Origin: an uncultured Actinomycetes bacterium | GTDB taxonomy: Bacteria; Actinomycetota; Actinomycetes; Mycobacteriales; Nakamurellaceae | Direction of reading: 5' to 3' | NCBI GenBank assembly: GCA_937926105.1 | Contig: CALANS010000128.1 | Location: 1 to 64,000 of the forward strand | DNA length: 64,000 nucleotides | Shown here: in pieces, positions 8,889-20,429 of the stretch | Numbering within the stretch: position 1 is the first letter of the stretch | Layout: the number at the start of each line of letters is the position of its first letter | Translations under genes and position numbers: made by a program | The notes under the pieces: model-generated | Told to the model about the DNA's origin: nothing | Database searches by the model: none | Seen by the model: the letters and a program-made list of their open reading frames with translations, nothing else

Positions 8889-9827
8889 ATGATCTCTATG
8901 CGGTATCACATCGTCTCGCTGGCGGCGATTTTCCTGGCGCTGGCGTTGGGCATCGTGCTCGGCGCCACCAAGATCAACTCTCCGCTGCTGTCCGGGCTGC
9001 AGGGCGACAACACCCAGCTGACCGGTCAGAAGGATCAGCTGGCCAAGAAGAACAACGAGCTCTCCGATCGGCTCGCGGCGGATGCCAAGTTCGCCGGCGC
9101 GGTCGCCCCGCTCGCCGTTCGGGGCACCTTGCCGGGCGCCACGGTGGTGCTGATCACCACCGACACCGCCGACCCGGTCGACCGGGACGCGGTGTTGTCG
9201 CTGCTGTCCAAGGCCGGGGCCACGGTATCGGCGCAGATCCAGGTCACCGGCGACTTCTCCGACCCGGTGCGTGCCGATCAGCTGCGCCAACTGGCGGTGC
9301 AGAACCTACCCACCGATGCGACCCTGCCGGAATCGTCCGCGGCCGGCACCCTGGCCGGCGGCCTGCTGGCCGACCTGCTGCTCACCGACGACAAGGGCAA
9401 GGCCCAGGTCACGCCCGACCAGGCGACCGCCGCGCTGTCGGCGCTGTCGGCGGCCGGGTTCATCAGCGCCTCCGGCCCGGTCGCCCCGGGTCGTTCCGTG
9501 GTGGTGCTGACCGGCGCCGCGCGCAACGGCGACTCGGCGACGAGTAGGGCCCAGACGATCGTCGACATGGCGGCCGCGCTCAAGCAGACCGCGCAGGGTG
9601 TGGTGCTGGCCGGGCGGACCGGATCCGAGGGCGGCACGGGCTCCGTCGGTCTGGTGCGCTCGGACACCGCGGCCAGCGCCATGGTGTCCACGGTCGACGA
9701 CGTCGATACCGATGGCGGTCGGCTGGCCACGGTGCTGGCCCTGGTGGAGCAGAACGGCGGAGGCGTCGGCCGGTACGGCATCGGCGCCAACGCCCAGGCC
9801 CCGGTGCCGAGCCTCGCCATTGGCTGA
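8889..9827 (+). CDS. steB: SteB / MctB-type copper-transport-family envelope protein
   Basis: 312 aa. An N-terminal membrane helix (IVSLAAIFLALALGIVLGAT) is followed by a coiled coil (about residues 40-62, QLTGQKDQLAKKNNELSDRL) and an Ala/Gly/Val-rich exported domain with alternating beta-alpha character. The family includes M. tuberculosis Rv1698 (MctB, described as a copper-export channel) and corynebacterial SteB. No Cys or Met/His cluster for copper is visible, so the cell-division role alongside SteA seems at least as likely. It begins at the base after the steA stop, so the two are surely one transcription unit. Confidence 0.85.
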   Translation: MISMRYHIVSLAAIFLALALGIVLGATKINSPLLSGLQGDNTQLTGQKDQLAKKNNELSDRLAADAKFAGAVAPLAVRGTLPGATVVLITTDTADPVDRDAVLSLLSKAGATVSAQIQVTGDFSDPVRADQLRQLAVQNLPTDATLPESSAAGTLAGGLLADLLLTDDKGKAQVTPDQATAALSALSAAGFISASGPVAPGRSVVVLTGAARNGDSATSRAQTIVDMAAALKQTAQGVVLAGRTGSEGGTGSVGLVRSDTAASAMVSTVDDVDTDGGRLATVLALVEQNGGGVGRYGIGANAQAPVPSLAIG

Positions 9828-9830
9828 GCG

Positions 9831-9950
9831 GCCTCTCCGGCGCTGATCAACATGGGCGCCGCTGACGAAGTCGGCGACTTCTGTCCCGCCCGTCACAGAT
9901 TGGCCGAGTTGATCAGCGCCGGCCGAGTTGATCAGCGCGGGGCGAGAGGC
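9831..9950. repeat. Nested inverted and direct repeats upstream of pyrG
   Basis: CCGGCGCTGATCAAC (9837-9851) is the exact reverse complement of 9908-9922. The unit GGCCGAGTTGATCAGCGC occurs twice in tandem (9902-9919, 9921-9938). Between the arms lies the small palindrome GAAGTCGGCGACTTC (9868-9882). The outermost GCCTCTC (9831-9837) pairs with GAGAGGC (9944-9950). Could act as the steB terminator, a pyrG leader structure, or a dispersed extragenic repeat. Confidence 0.75.
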
Positions 9951-9991
9951 GCGTCGGCGCGGTGCCGCCGGCAGCCCCCTGGTGCTGTTAG

Positions 9992-12477
<2,486 letters not shown>

Positions 12478-12565
12478 CCCGATGCCGCGACGCGCCGCCG
12501 CCATCTCCGGGACCGGCCCGACCGGCGGCTCGCGGAGCGACTCCTCCGACGTGCAGAGTGCGCCC

Positions 12566-13504
12566 ATGCTGGACCACGCGCTGCGCGGCTATCTCGACCA
12601 CCTGGCCGTCGAGCGCGGGCTGGCCCGTAACACGCTGCTGTCCTACCGGCGCGACCTGACCGGTTACCTGCGGTACCTGTCGGGGATCGGCGTCACCGAT
12701 CCGGCCGCCATCACGCAGGCGCAGGTGACCGGCTATCTGGGTTCGCTGCGGGCACCCGTGGACAGCTCGGCCCCGCTGGCCGCGTCGTCGGCAGCACGCG
12801 CGCTGGTCGCCGCCCGCGGTTGGCACCGGTACCTGGTGGCCGAGGGAGCAGCGCCAACCGACCCCTCCCGGGACGTGCACCCGCCGCAACCGGCGAAGCG
12901 GCTGCCGAAGGCGCTGGCGATCGAGCAGGTGACGGCGCTGCTGGAGAAGGCCGGAGACGAGGGCCCGCGCGGGCTGCGGGATCGGGCGCTGCTGGAATTC
13001 CTGTATGCCACCGGCGCGAGGATCTCCGAGGCCGTCGGGCTCGACGTGGACGACATCGACTTCGGCGATCCCCAGGGCGGAGTGGTGCGGCTGCTGGGCA
13101 AGGGGTCCAAGGAGCGGATCGTGCCGGTCGGGTCGTTCGCCCGCAGCGCCATCGAGGCCTACCGGGTGCGGGGCCGGCCGGCGCTGGCGGGGGCAGGCGG
13201 CGGGCGCACGCTCGCGCGCAGTACGCCGGCACTGTTTCTGAACGTGCGCGGCGGCCGGCTGTCCCGGCAGAGCGCGTGGCAGGTGTTGCGGGACGCGGCC
13301 ACGCGGGCCGGCATCACCACGGCGGTGTCGCCACACACCCTGCGGCACTCGTTCGCCACCCACCTGCTGGCCGGCGGCGCGGACGTGCGGACCGTGCAGG
13401 AACTGCTGGGCCACGCATCCGTGACGACCACGCAGATCTACACCTTGGTGACGGTGGACGCGCTGCGCGAGGTGTACGCCACCGCACATCCGCGCGCCCG
13501 GTGA
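12566..13504 (+). CDS. xerD: Site-specific tyrosine recombinase XerD
   Basis: 312 aa from ATG 12566; in-frame starts at 12551 (GTG) and 12482 (ATG) would add a poorly conserved leader. The N-terminal SAM-like core-binding domain begins [19 protein letters not shown]. The catalytic domain carries TGARISE (Arg), [10 protein letters not shown] (Lys), [12 protein letters not shown] (His, Arg), [13 protein letters not shown] (His and nucleophile Tyr). It resolves chromosome dimers at dif together with XerC. Its place beside parA-scpA-scpB, as in mycobacteria, marks it as the housekeeping enzyme rather than a phage integrase. Confidence 0.93.
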   Translation: MLDHALRGYLDHLAVERGLARNTLLSYRRDLTGYLRYLSGIGVTDPAAITQAQVTGYLGSLRAPVDSSAPLAASSAARALVAARGWHRYLVAEGAAPTDPSRDVHPPQPAKRLPKALAIEQVTALLEKAGDEGPRGLRDRALLEFLYATGARISEAVGLDVDDIDFGDPQGGVVRLLGKGSKERIVPVGSFARSAIEAYRVRGRPALAGAGGGRTLARSTPALFLNVRGGRLSRQSAWQVLRDAATRAGITTAVSPHTLRHSFATHLLAGGADVRTVQELLGHASVTTTQIYTLVTVDALREVYATAHPRAR

Positions 13505-13732
13505 GAGATGATGCTCGGATGTCCGATCTGGTGCGGGTGCGGGGGCGTGGCCGAGCCGCAGGAGGCCCGATCCGGCCCAGCATTCCGACCGGATCGCGGG
13601 TGCGTTCGGCCCGACCGATCGCCGCAGGTCGGGCGGGTCGTGTTGGTCGTGGCGGTGGCCCCCGCATAGTCTGGTCGCGGCCGTCGGACCGGCGGCCGGT
13701 ACGGATGCACTCACGTGGGAGTTGCGGGACAG

Positions 13733-14791
13733 ATGACCCAGCCGGACGACGCAGCGTGGATCGCCGCGGCCGGCGCTCCCCGGCCGGCGCAGACCGACGG
13801 AACAGGCCCGGCTCTGGTGCCCGACGAGGCCCCGGGTGACCTCACGGCGCGTCCCGGGGATTCCGTCACCGCCGATGCGCCGTCCGTCACCGCGGACGTT
13901 GCGCCCGGTGATGCCACGGACGGTTCGCCCGGGGACGTCGCCGCGGGTACGGATCGCACCGGCGAGATAGGCCCCACCGGGCGCCCGCTTCGGCGCATTC
14001 CCGAACCGGCGCCGCTGACCACCCACGGCCCCGCGCGGGTGGTCGCGATGTGCAACCAGAAGGGTGGCGTCGGCAAGACCACGTCGACCATCAACCTCGG
14101 CGCGGCGCTGGCCGAATACGGGCGTCGGGTGCTGCTGGTGGACCTGGACCCGCAGGGCGCGCTGTCCGCCGGCCTGGGCGTGCCCGCTCATGAGCTCGAT
14201 CGCACCATCTACAACCTGATGCTCGAGCCGGCGACCGCCGTCACCGATGTGCTGGTGCCGACCCGGATCGAGGGCGTCGACCTGATCCCGGCGAATATCG
14301 ATCTGTCCGCCGCCGAGGTGCAGCTGATCAACGAGGTGGGCCGGGAGCAGACCCTAGCCAGGGCGCTGCGCCCGCTGCTGCACAGCTACGACTACGTGCT
14401 CATCGACTGCCAGCCGTCGCTCGGGCTGCTCACCGTCAACGCGCTGGCCTGCGCGCACGAGGTGATCATGCCGCTGGCCGCTGAGTTCTTCTCGCTGCGC
14501 GGGGTAGCGCTGCTGGTCGACACGGTGGACAAGGTGCAGGCACGGATCAACCCCGACCTGACCATTGGCGGCGTGCTGGTGACGATGTTCGACGGACGCA
14601 CCGTGCATGCCCGCGAGGTGGTGGCGATGCTGGTCGAGCGATTCGGCGATCAGGTCTTCGATACCGTGATCTCCCGCACGGTGAAGTTCCCCGAGACCAC
14701 GGTGGCCGGGGAGCCCATCACGTCCTATGCGCCGGCGTCCGCCGCCGCGGAGGCCTACCGGGCGCTGGCTCGCGAGGTCATCGCGCGATGA
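13733..14791 (+). CDS. parA: ParA/Soj-family ATPase
   Basis: 352 aa from ATG 13733 (a GTG at 13715 is also in frame). Residues 1-100 are a Thr/Gly/Asp-rich disordered leader. The ATPase begins at VVAMCNQKGGVGKTTSTINLG (deviant Walker A), with VLLVDLDPQG (A') and YVLIDCQPSLGLL (Walker B) following. It is an orphan ParA: no parB follows, and the next genes are scpA and scpB, as for Rv1708. A role in chromosome organisation with the SMC-ScpAB complex is likely but inferred. Confidence 0.9.
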   Translation: MTQPDDAAWIAAAGAPRPAQTDGTGPALVPDEAPGDLTARPGDSVTADAPSVTADVAPGDATDGSPGDVAAGTDRTGEIGPTGRPLRRIPEPAPLTTHGPARVVAMCNQKGGVGKTTSTINLGAALAEYGRRVLLVDLDPQGALSAGLGVPAHELDRTIYNLMLEPATAVTDVLVPTRIEGVDLIPANIDLSAAEVQLINEVGREQTLARALRPLLHSYDYVLIDCQPSLGLLTVNALACAHEVIMPLAAEFFSLRGVALLVDTVDKVQARINPDLTIGGVLVTMFDGRTVHAREVVAMLVERFGDQVFDTVISRTVKFPETTVAGEPITSYAPASAAAEAYRALAREVIAR

Positions 14792-14809
14792 CCGGACAGC
14801 CGGTGTCCG

Positions 14810-15772
14810 GTGACCGCGCGGCGACACGGCGGTGATTGGGCGGTGACGACGGCGTCGCCGGCCGCCCCCGAGTCGCCGGTGGCGCCCGAGCCGGCGGATG
14901 CCGGAGAACGGCCGGTGTTGGATACAGCGCCGGATTCGGTGCCCGATCCTATGCTCGATTCGGGGTCCGACGCACCGACGCTGCCGGGCTCGACGGGCTC
15001 GTTCCATGTGCGGCTGGACAATTTCGACGGCCCGTTCGACCTGCTGCTGCAACTGATCAGCGCGCAGCGTCTGGATGTCACCGAGATCGCGCTGCACCGG
15101 GTCACCGACGACTTCATCGCCCACATCCGCGCGATGGGATCGGACTGGGATCTGGGACAGGCCACCGAGTTTCTGGTCGTCGCCGCGACGCTGCTGGACC
15201 TCAAGGCCGCCCGGCTGCTGCCCGGCGCCGACCCGGACGATCCGCAGGACCTGGCGCTGCTGGAGTCCCGCGACCTGCTGTTCGCCCGGCTGTTGGCCTA
15301 CCGCGCCTATCAGCAGGTGGCCGCGCTGTTCGCCGAGATGCAGGCCACCGCGCTCCGTCGCTACCCGCGGGCGGTGACGCTGGAGGAGCGGTACCTGAAC
15401 CTGCTGCCCGAGGTGCGCATCGGACTGGATCCGCAGGCCTTCGCCGACCTGGCGACGACGGTGTTCGCGCCCAAGCCACCGCCGCCCGAGGTGTCGGTGG
15501 CGCATATCCACTCCAGCCCCGAGTCGGTGCCGGAGCACACCGCGATCCTGGTGCGGCACCTGTTGGCGGCCGGGTCCGCGACGTTCTCGGAGCTGGTCGC
15601 CGACTGCACCACCGTGATGCAGGTGGTTGCCCGGTTCCTGGGGCTGCTCAACCTGTATCGCAGCGCCGCCGTGGCGTTCGACCAGGAGGAGCCGATGGGG
15701 GACCTGACCGTACGCTGGACCGGGGAGTCCGCCGGTGCCGCGGTGCCGGACACCGACGAGGAGTACGAGTGA
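14810..15772 (+). CDS. scpA: Segregation and condensation protein A
   Basis: 320 aa. Kleisin subunit of the SMC condensin. After a disordered leader of about 60 residues the N-terminal kleisin helix region reads HVRLDNFDGPFDLLLQLI. The central part is helical with LLDLKAARLLPG, and the C-terminal winged-helix part has FLGLLNLYRSAAVAFDQ. GTG 14810 is used here; GTG 14843 is an in-frame alternative inside the disordered leader. The stop overlaps the scpB start (GTGA). Confidence 0.93.
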   Translation: MTARRHGGDWAVTTASPAAPESPVAPEPADAGERPVLDTAPDSVPDPMLDSGSDAPTLPGSTGSFHVRLDNFDGPFDLLLQLISAQRLDVTEIALHRVTDDFIAHIRAMGSDWDLGQATEFLVVAATLLDLKAARLLPGADPDDPQDLALLESRDLLFARLLAYRAYQQVAALFAEMQATALRRYPRAVTLEERYLNLLPEVRIGLDPQAFADLATTVFAPKPPPPEVSVAHIHSSPESVPEHTAILVRHLLAAGSATFSELVADCTTVMQVVARFLGLLNLYRSAAVAFDQEEPMGDLTVRWTGESAGAAVPDTDEEYE

Positions 15773-16509
15773 GTGTGATCGGCGACGATTCCGGCCCGGG
15801 CGCGGCAGGGCCTGCGCAGGACGCATCGGTGACGGCCGGCGTGCCGGGTGACGAGGCTGCCGGGCGAGCGGACGATGCGGTGCAGCCCGCCGATGCCCAG
15901 GACCTCGCGCCGGGCTGTGACGATGATCGCGACGACGCCGAGCCAGCGGAGCCGCCGACGCCGGCGCTGGTGGCCGACGAGGACGTGCCGGCCGCGCTGG
16001 AGGCGGTGCTGCTGGTGGTGGACAGCCCGGTGACGGAGTCGGCGCTGGCGGCGGCGGTCGGCCGGTCCGCGGCGCAGGTGCGGGAGCAACTCACGGCGAT
16101 CGCCGAGCGACTCACCACGAGCAGGTCTGGCATGGACCTGCGGGAGGCCGGCGATGGCTGGCGGTTGTACACCCGGCCCGAGTTCGCACCGGTGGTGGAG
16201 CGTTTCGTGCTGGACGGGGCGCAGGCCCGGCTGTCCAAGGCGGCGCTGGAGTCCCTGGCGGTGATCGCCTACCGACAGCCGGTGACCCGAGCCCGGGTCG
16301 CGGCCGTGCGGGGCGTCAACGTCGACGGCGTGATCCGCACGCTGCTGTCCCGGGGGCTGATAGAGGAGGCGGGAATGGATCCCGACACCGGTGGCATCCT
16401 GTACCGCACCACCGAACTGTTCCTGGAGCGGATGGGGTTGACCGGCATCGACGACCTGCCCTCGCTGGGGCCGCTGCTGCCCGACGTGGATGCGATCGAC
16501 GATGTCTGA
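15769..16509 (+). CDS. scpB: Segregation and condensation protein B
   Basis: 246 aa from GTG 15769, which overlaps the scpA stop. Residues 1-65 are acidic and disordered. Two winged-helix domains follow (ALEAVLLVVDSPVTESALA; LSKAALESLAVIAYRQPVTR, the family signature; GVNVDGVIRTLLSRGLIEE). It binds ScpA to complete the SMC-ScpAB complex. The stop overlaps the rluB start region. Confidence 0.93.
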   Translation: MSVIGDDSGPGAAGPAQDASVTAGVPGDEAAGRADDAVQPADAQDLAPGCDDDRDDAEPAEPPTPALVADEDVPAALEAVLLVVDSPVTESALAAAVGRSAAQVREQLTAIAERLTTSRSGMDLREAGDGWRLYTRPEFAPVVERFVLDGAQARLSKAALESLAVIAYRQPVTRARVAAVRGVNVDGVIRTLLSRGLIEEAGMDPDTGGILYRTTELFLERMGLTGIDDLPSLGPLLPDVDAIDDV

Positions 16510-17293
16510 GCGACGCGGGGGAGCGGGTGCCGGATCCGGCGCGGACCGTTCCGGTGACGGTGACGGCGGCGAGCGGCTGCAGAAGGTGCTCTCCGCCGCC
16601 GGGGTGGCCTCGCGGCGGAAGGCCGAGGAGCTGATCCGCGCCGGGCGGGTACGGGTGGACGGTGTCGTCGTGCGCGAGATGGGAGTGCGCATCGACCCGG
16701 AGCGCGCGGTGGTGCACGTGGACGGCGACCGGGTGATCCTGCGACAGGACCTGGTGTACCTGGCGCTGAACAAGATGCCGGGAGTGCTGTCCACCATGTC
16801 CGACTCGGAGGGTCGACCGCACATCGGCCAGCTGCTGGCCGACTGGGGTATCACCGCTCGGCTGTTCCACGTCGGCCGGTTGGACATGGACTCGGAGGGC
16901 CTACTGCTGCTGACCAACGATGGCGAGCTGGCGCACCGGCTGACCCATCCGTCGTACGGCGTGCCGAAGACCTATATGGCCGAGGTGCCCGGCCCCATCC
17001 CGCGTGACCTGGGCCGCCGGCTCCGCGCCGGGGTCGACTTGGACGACGGCCCGGTGCGGGCCGAGTCGTTCGATGTGGTGGACGTGCTCGGGGGGCGGGC
17101 GGTGGTGCAGGTCGTGGTTCAAGAGGGCCGCAAGCACGTGGTGCGGCGGATGCTGGCCGCCGTGGGGCACCCGGTGTCCAGGCTGGTGCGAACCCGGATC
17201 GGTGAGGTGCAACTGGGCCATCAACGGCCCGGGACGCTGCGTAAGCTGAACCCCGTGGAAATTTCGCTGCTGTACCGGGCGGTGGGACTGTGA
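16502..17293 (+). CDS. rluB: 23S rRNA pseudouridine synthase RluB-type
   Basis: 263 aa from ATG 16502, overlapping the scpB stop; ATG 16490 is four codons earlier. An S4 domain (RLQKVLSAAGVASRRKAEEL) precedes the RsuA/RluB catalytic domain. The catalytic Asp is in HVGRLDMDSEGLLLLTNDG, and the typical KTYMAEVPG and EGRKHVVRRML motifs follow. Modifies a uridine in domain V of 23S rRNA. The scpB-rluB-cmk-der order is widely conserved. Overlaps cmk by four bases. Confidence 0.93.
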   Translation: MSERRGGAGAGSGADRSGDGDGGERLQKVLSAAGVASRRKAEELIRAGRVRVDGVVVREMGVRIDPERAVVHVDGDRVILRQDLVYLALNKMPGVLSTMSDSEGRPHIGQLLADWGITARLFHVGRLDMDSEGLLLLTNDGELAHRLTHPSYGVPKTYMAEVPGPIPRDLGRRLRAGVDLDDGPVRAESFDVVDVLGGRAVVQVVVQEGRKHVVRRMLAAVGHPVSRLVRTRIGEVQLGHQRPGTLRKLNPVEISLLYRAVGL

Positions 17294-18009
17294 CGACCGG
17301 TCAGCAGCGGCCGGATGGCACGGCGCCGTTCGTGATCGCCATCGACGGCCCGTCCGGCACCGGCAAGTCCACGGTGTCCCGGCGGGTCGCCGAACTGCTG
17401 GGTGCCGGATATCTGGACACCGGGGCGCTGTACCGAATTGTCACGCTGCATGTCCTGGATGCCAAGGTGGACCCGCACGATGCTGCTGCGGTCGCGGATT
17501 CGTTGCGGGGCTTGGACTTCCCATCGCCGACCGATCCACGGGTGCAACGCCAGGAATTGCACGGCCGAGACGTGACCGGCCGGATCCGGGACGCCGACGT
17601 GACGGCAGCGGTGACACCGGTGTCAGCCAACCCGGCGGTCCGGGCATTCCTGCTGGACCGGCAGCGACAGATCGCCCGATCCGGCCGGATGGTGGTGGAG
17701 GGTCGGGACATCGGCACGGTGATCGTGCCGGACGCGACCGTGAAGATCTACCTGACGGCGGATGCGGATGAGCGCGCCCGGCGCCGGTTCCGGCAGACGG
17801 TTGCTGCCGCGGGGGCGACCGGGTCGGATCACGAGGCGGTCGCCGCGGTGGCGCGGGATCTGCATCGTCGGGACACGCTGGACTCCAACCGTCAGCACGC
17901 CCCGCTGCAGACCGCGCCTGATGCGGTGGTGATCGACTCGTCCACGCTCGGGGTGGAGGAGACCGTCGCCGCGGTGCTGGACCTCGCCGCCGCCCGGGGG
18001 ATTCGGTGA
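17290..18009 (+). CDS. cmk: Cytidylate kinase
   Basis: 239 aa. Phosphorylates CMP/dCMP. The P-loop IDGPSGTGKSTVSRRVA is near the N-terminus, YLDTGALYR follows, and the CMP-binding VVEGRDIGTVIVPDA and RDLHRRDTLDSNR motifs are complete. GTG 17290 overlaps the rluB stop. The stop overlaps the start assigned to plsC. Confidence 0.95.
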   Translation: MTTGQQRPDGTAPFVIAIDGPSGTGKSTVSRRVAELLGAGYLDTGALYRIVTLHVLDAKVDPHDAAAVADSLRGLDFPSPTDPRVQRQELHGRDVTGRIRDADVTAAVTPVSANPAVRAFLLDRQRQIARSGRMVVEGRDIGTVIVPDATVKIYLTADADERARRRFRQTVAAAGATGSDHEAVAAVARDLHRRDTLDSNRQHAPLQTAPDAVVIDSSTLGVEETVAAVLDLAAARGIR

Positions 18010-18872
18010 GCGGAGTGTCGAGCGAACAATCGGGCACCGTGAGCGAGGCCGGAGCGGGCGAGGCCCGTTGCCACGAAGTGGCAGGGCCCGTTCGCGGTGT
18101 GTCGAGCGAACAATCGGGCACCGTGAGCGAGGCCGGAGCGGGTGCATCCCGGCCGGTGCGGTGGTTCCGGCTGGGCGGCGACGACGACCCGGTGCCGGAG
18201 TCGATCACCCCGCGCAACGTCGATCGCGGCCGCCGCATCGGGATCGCGTTGTCCCGCACGCTGTATCGGCTCGACATCCGGGGTGAGGAGAGGGTGCCGC
18301 CGACCGGCTCCCTGCTGGTCGTCGCCAACCACACCGCCTTCATGGACGGGCCGGTGCTGTTCGGCCGACTGCCCCGCCGGATCTCGTTCCTGGTCAAGGC
18401 CGAGGTGCTGCGTGGCCCGCTCGGCTGGCTGTTGCGCACGGTGGGCCAGTACGCGATCAACCGGGCGGCGCCGCAGCGCGAGGTGCTGCACGCCTCCTTG
18501 GAACAGCTCAAGGCAGGCGGCGCGATCGGCGTCTTCCCGGAGGGGCAACGCACCGGTGGTGCGGTCAGCACGGTGTACCACGGCGCGGGGTGGCTCGCCG
18601 TGCGCGCCGGAACGGCGGTGGTGCCAGTGGCGCTGCGCGGGACGGCACGGCCGGCCGGGCGCCGGATGAAGCGGCTCCGTCCGCTGGTCCGCATCCGGGT
18701 CGGAGAGTCCTTCGACATCCCCAAGGGCGCGGGAAGAGTGGCGATCGAGGCGGCTAGCGCGACGATCCAGCAGCGGCTGGCGGCCCTGGTGGCCGAGTTG
18801 GACGCCGAGTTGGCTGGCTGTTCGATGGGCGCACACGACTCGCGCCGAGGTCAGCGGGGGGGTGCGCGATGA
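18006..18872 (+). CDS. plsC: 1-acyl-sn-glycerol-3-phosphate acyltransferase family protein
   Basis: 288 aa. Membrane-associated PlsC-type acyltransferase acting in phospholipid synthesis. The catalytic NHTAFMD (NHx4D) is at about residue 108, and [13 protein letters not shown] (FPEGxR) supports it. The first 49 residues are odd. A 44-bp segment (18015-18058) is repeated exactly at 18099-18142 with an 84-bp period, giving two copies of [13 protein letters not shown]. The real start could be later (for example the GTG before RWFRLGGDD), in which case the repeats are leader DNA between cmk and plsC. Stop overlaps der by four bases. Confidence 0.88.
   Translation: MSGVSSEQSGTVSEAGAGEARCHEVAGPVRGVSSEQSGTVSEAGAGASRPVRWFRLGGDDDPVPESITPRNVDRGRRIGIALSRTLYRLDIRGEERVPPTGSLLVVANHTAFMDGPVLFGRLPRRISFLVKAEVLRGPLGWLLRTVGQYAINRAAPQREVLHASLEQLKAGGAIGVFPEGQRTGGAVSTVYHGAGWLAVRAGTAVVPVALRGTARPAGRRMKRLRPLVRIRVGESFDIPKGAGRVAIEAASATIQQRLAALVAELDAELAGCSMGAHDSRRGQRGGAR
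18015..18142 (+). repeat. 44-bp exact direct repeat, 84-bp period, at the start of plsC
   Basis: Copies at 18015-18058 and 18099-18142 are identical, beginning GTGTCGAGCGAACAATCGGG. The spacer holds a hairpin, GGCCC..TGCCAC-GAA-GTGGCAGGGCC (about 18063-18089). 84 bp is 28 codons, so the reading frame is kept. Confidence 0.85.
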
Positions 18873-20323
18873 TCGAGCCCGGAGCCCCGTCGGACGACCA
18901 GCCGATCGACGGGACGTGGAGCGACGACAGCGATCTGGTCGGCTGGGAAGATCTCCCCGCGGGCACCGAGGGCGACGGCGCGGACGCCGCCGATACCGCA
19001 CCGTCGCCGGTGGTAGCCGTCGTCGGTCGCCCGAATGTCGGCAAGTCGACGTTGGTGAATCGCATTATCGGCCGCCGTGAGGCGGTGGTGCAGGATATTC
19101 CGGGCGTGACGCGAGACCGGGTGTCCTACGACGGGTTCTGGCGTGGCCGGACGTTCACCGTGGTGGATACCGGTGGCTGGGAGCCGGATGCGCGGGGAAT
19201 GGCGGCATCCGTAGCGGCGCAAGCCAACCGGGCGATGGCCTCGGCCGACGTCGTGGTGGTCGTGGTGGATGCCACGGTCGGTGCGACCGCCACCGATGAA
19301 GCGATGGTCAGGGTGCTACGGCGCTCCACGGTGCCGGTGCTGCTGGTGGCCAACAAGGTGGACGACGAGCGTGGGATGTCCGATGCCGCCGCCCTGTGGT
19401 CGCTGGGTTTGGGCGAGCCGCATCCGATCTCGGCGCTGCATGGCCGAGGGTCCGGCGACCTGCTGGACGCCATCGTCGAGGCCATGCCGAACGCCCCTCG
19501 GGAGACGTTCGGCGTGACAGCGGGCCCGCGCCGGGTCGCGCTGTTGGGCAAGCCGAACGTCGGCAAGTCCTCGCTGCTGAACAAGCTGACCGGACAGGAT
19601 CGTTCGGTGGTGCACCACGAGGCGGGGACCACCGTGGACCCGGTCGACTCGCTGGTCGAGTTGGACGGCGAGGTCTGGCGGTTCGTGGACACCGCGGGGC
19701 TGCGCCGCAAGGTGAGCACCGCCTCGGGTACCGAGTTCTACGCCTCGCTGCGAACGCACTCCGCGCTGGAGGCCGCCGAGGTCGCCGTGGTGCTTGTCGA
19801 CACCTCCGAGCCGATGACGGAGCAGGACCAGCGGGTGATCTCCATGGTCATCGAGTCCGGGCGGGCACTGGTGGTTGCGATGAACAAGGCCGATCTGGTG
19901 GATGCCGATCGCCGTGCCGAGAGCGACTGGGAGCTCGACCGGGATCTGGCGCGGGTCACCTGGGCGCAGCGGATCAACATTTCGGCCACTACCGGCCGGG
20001 GTGTGCATCGCCTGGCGCCTGCGTTGCGCACTGCGCTTGCCTCCTGGGACAAGCGGATTCCCACCGGTCGGCTGAATGGGTGGCTCTCGGATCTGGTGGC
20101 GGCCACCCCACCGCCGGTGCGTGGCGGCAAGCAACCGCGCGTGCTCTTCGCCACCCAGGCGGCGAACCGGCCGCCGACATTCGTCCTGTTTACCAGCGGG
20201 TTCCTGGAGGCCGGGTACCGCCGGTTCATCGAGCGCCGGCTGCGGGAGGATTTCGACTTCACCGGCTCGCCGGTGCAGATCAACGTCCGAGTCCGGGAGA
20301 AGCGGGCCGCGCGGAAGAGGTAA
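18869..20323 (+). CDS. der: Ribosome-assembly GTPase Der (EngA)
   Basis: 484 aa with two GTPase domains and a C-terminal KH-like domain. G domain 1: [22 protein letters not shown] domain 2: [29 protein letters not shown]. An acidic leader of about 45 residues precedes domain 1, as is common in actinobacteria. It acts in 50S subunit maturation. Starts at ATG 18869 overlapping plsC and closes the forward run; the next gene is convergent 106 bp away. Confidence 0.96.
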   Translation: MIEPGAPSDDQPIDGTWSDDSDLVGWEDLPAGTEGDGADAADTAPSPVVAVVGRPNVGKSTLVNRIIGRREAVVQDIPGVTRDRVSYDGFWRGRTFTVVDTGGWEPDARGMAASVAAQANRAMASADVVVVVVDATVGATATDEAMVRVLRRSTVPVLLVANKVDDERGMSDAAALWSLGLGEPHPISALHGRGSGDLLDAIVEAMPNAPRETFGVTAGPRRVALLGKPNVGKSSLLNKLTGQDRSVVHHEAGTTVDPVDSLVELDGEVWRFVDTAGLRRKVSTASGTEFYASLRTHSALEAAEVAVVLVDTSEPMTEQDQRVISMVIESGRALVVAMNKADLVDADRRAESDWELDRDLARVTWAQRINISATTGRGVHRLAPALRTALASWDKRIPTGRLNGWLSDLVAATPPPVRGGKQPRVLFATQAANRPPTFVLFTSGFLEAGYRRFIERRLREDFDFTGSPVQINVRVREKRAARKR

Positions 20324-20429
20324 CCGGCGAGGTTGCTGTTTTTCGCCGGCCGGATTGCCTCAAGATCACTGCGGCCTGCGGAAACGCCGAGGGAAGCGAA
20401 TCTGGCCGGCACAAGACGGCGGGTGGTGC

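Noticed and set aside
12566..13504. Phage or integron integrase
   Set aside because: The tyrosine recombinase is the housekeeping XerD: standard length, between Nudix and parA-scpA-scpB as in other actinobacteria, with no attachment sites or phage genes around.
20324..20429. Terminator between der and the E1 gene
   Set aside because: CCGGCGA and TCGCCGG near 20325-20350 could pair, but with a large loop and no following U run; too weak to list.
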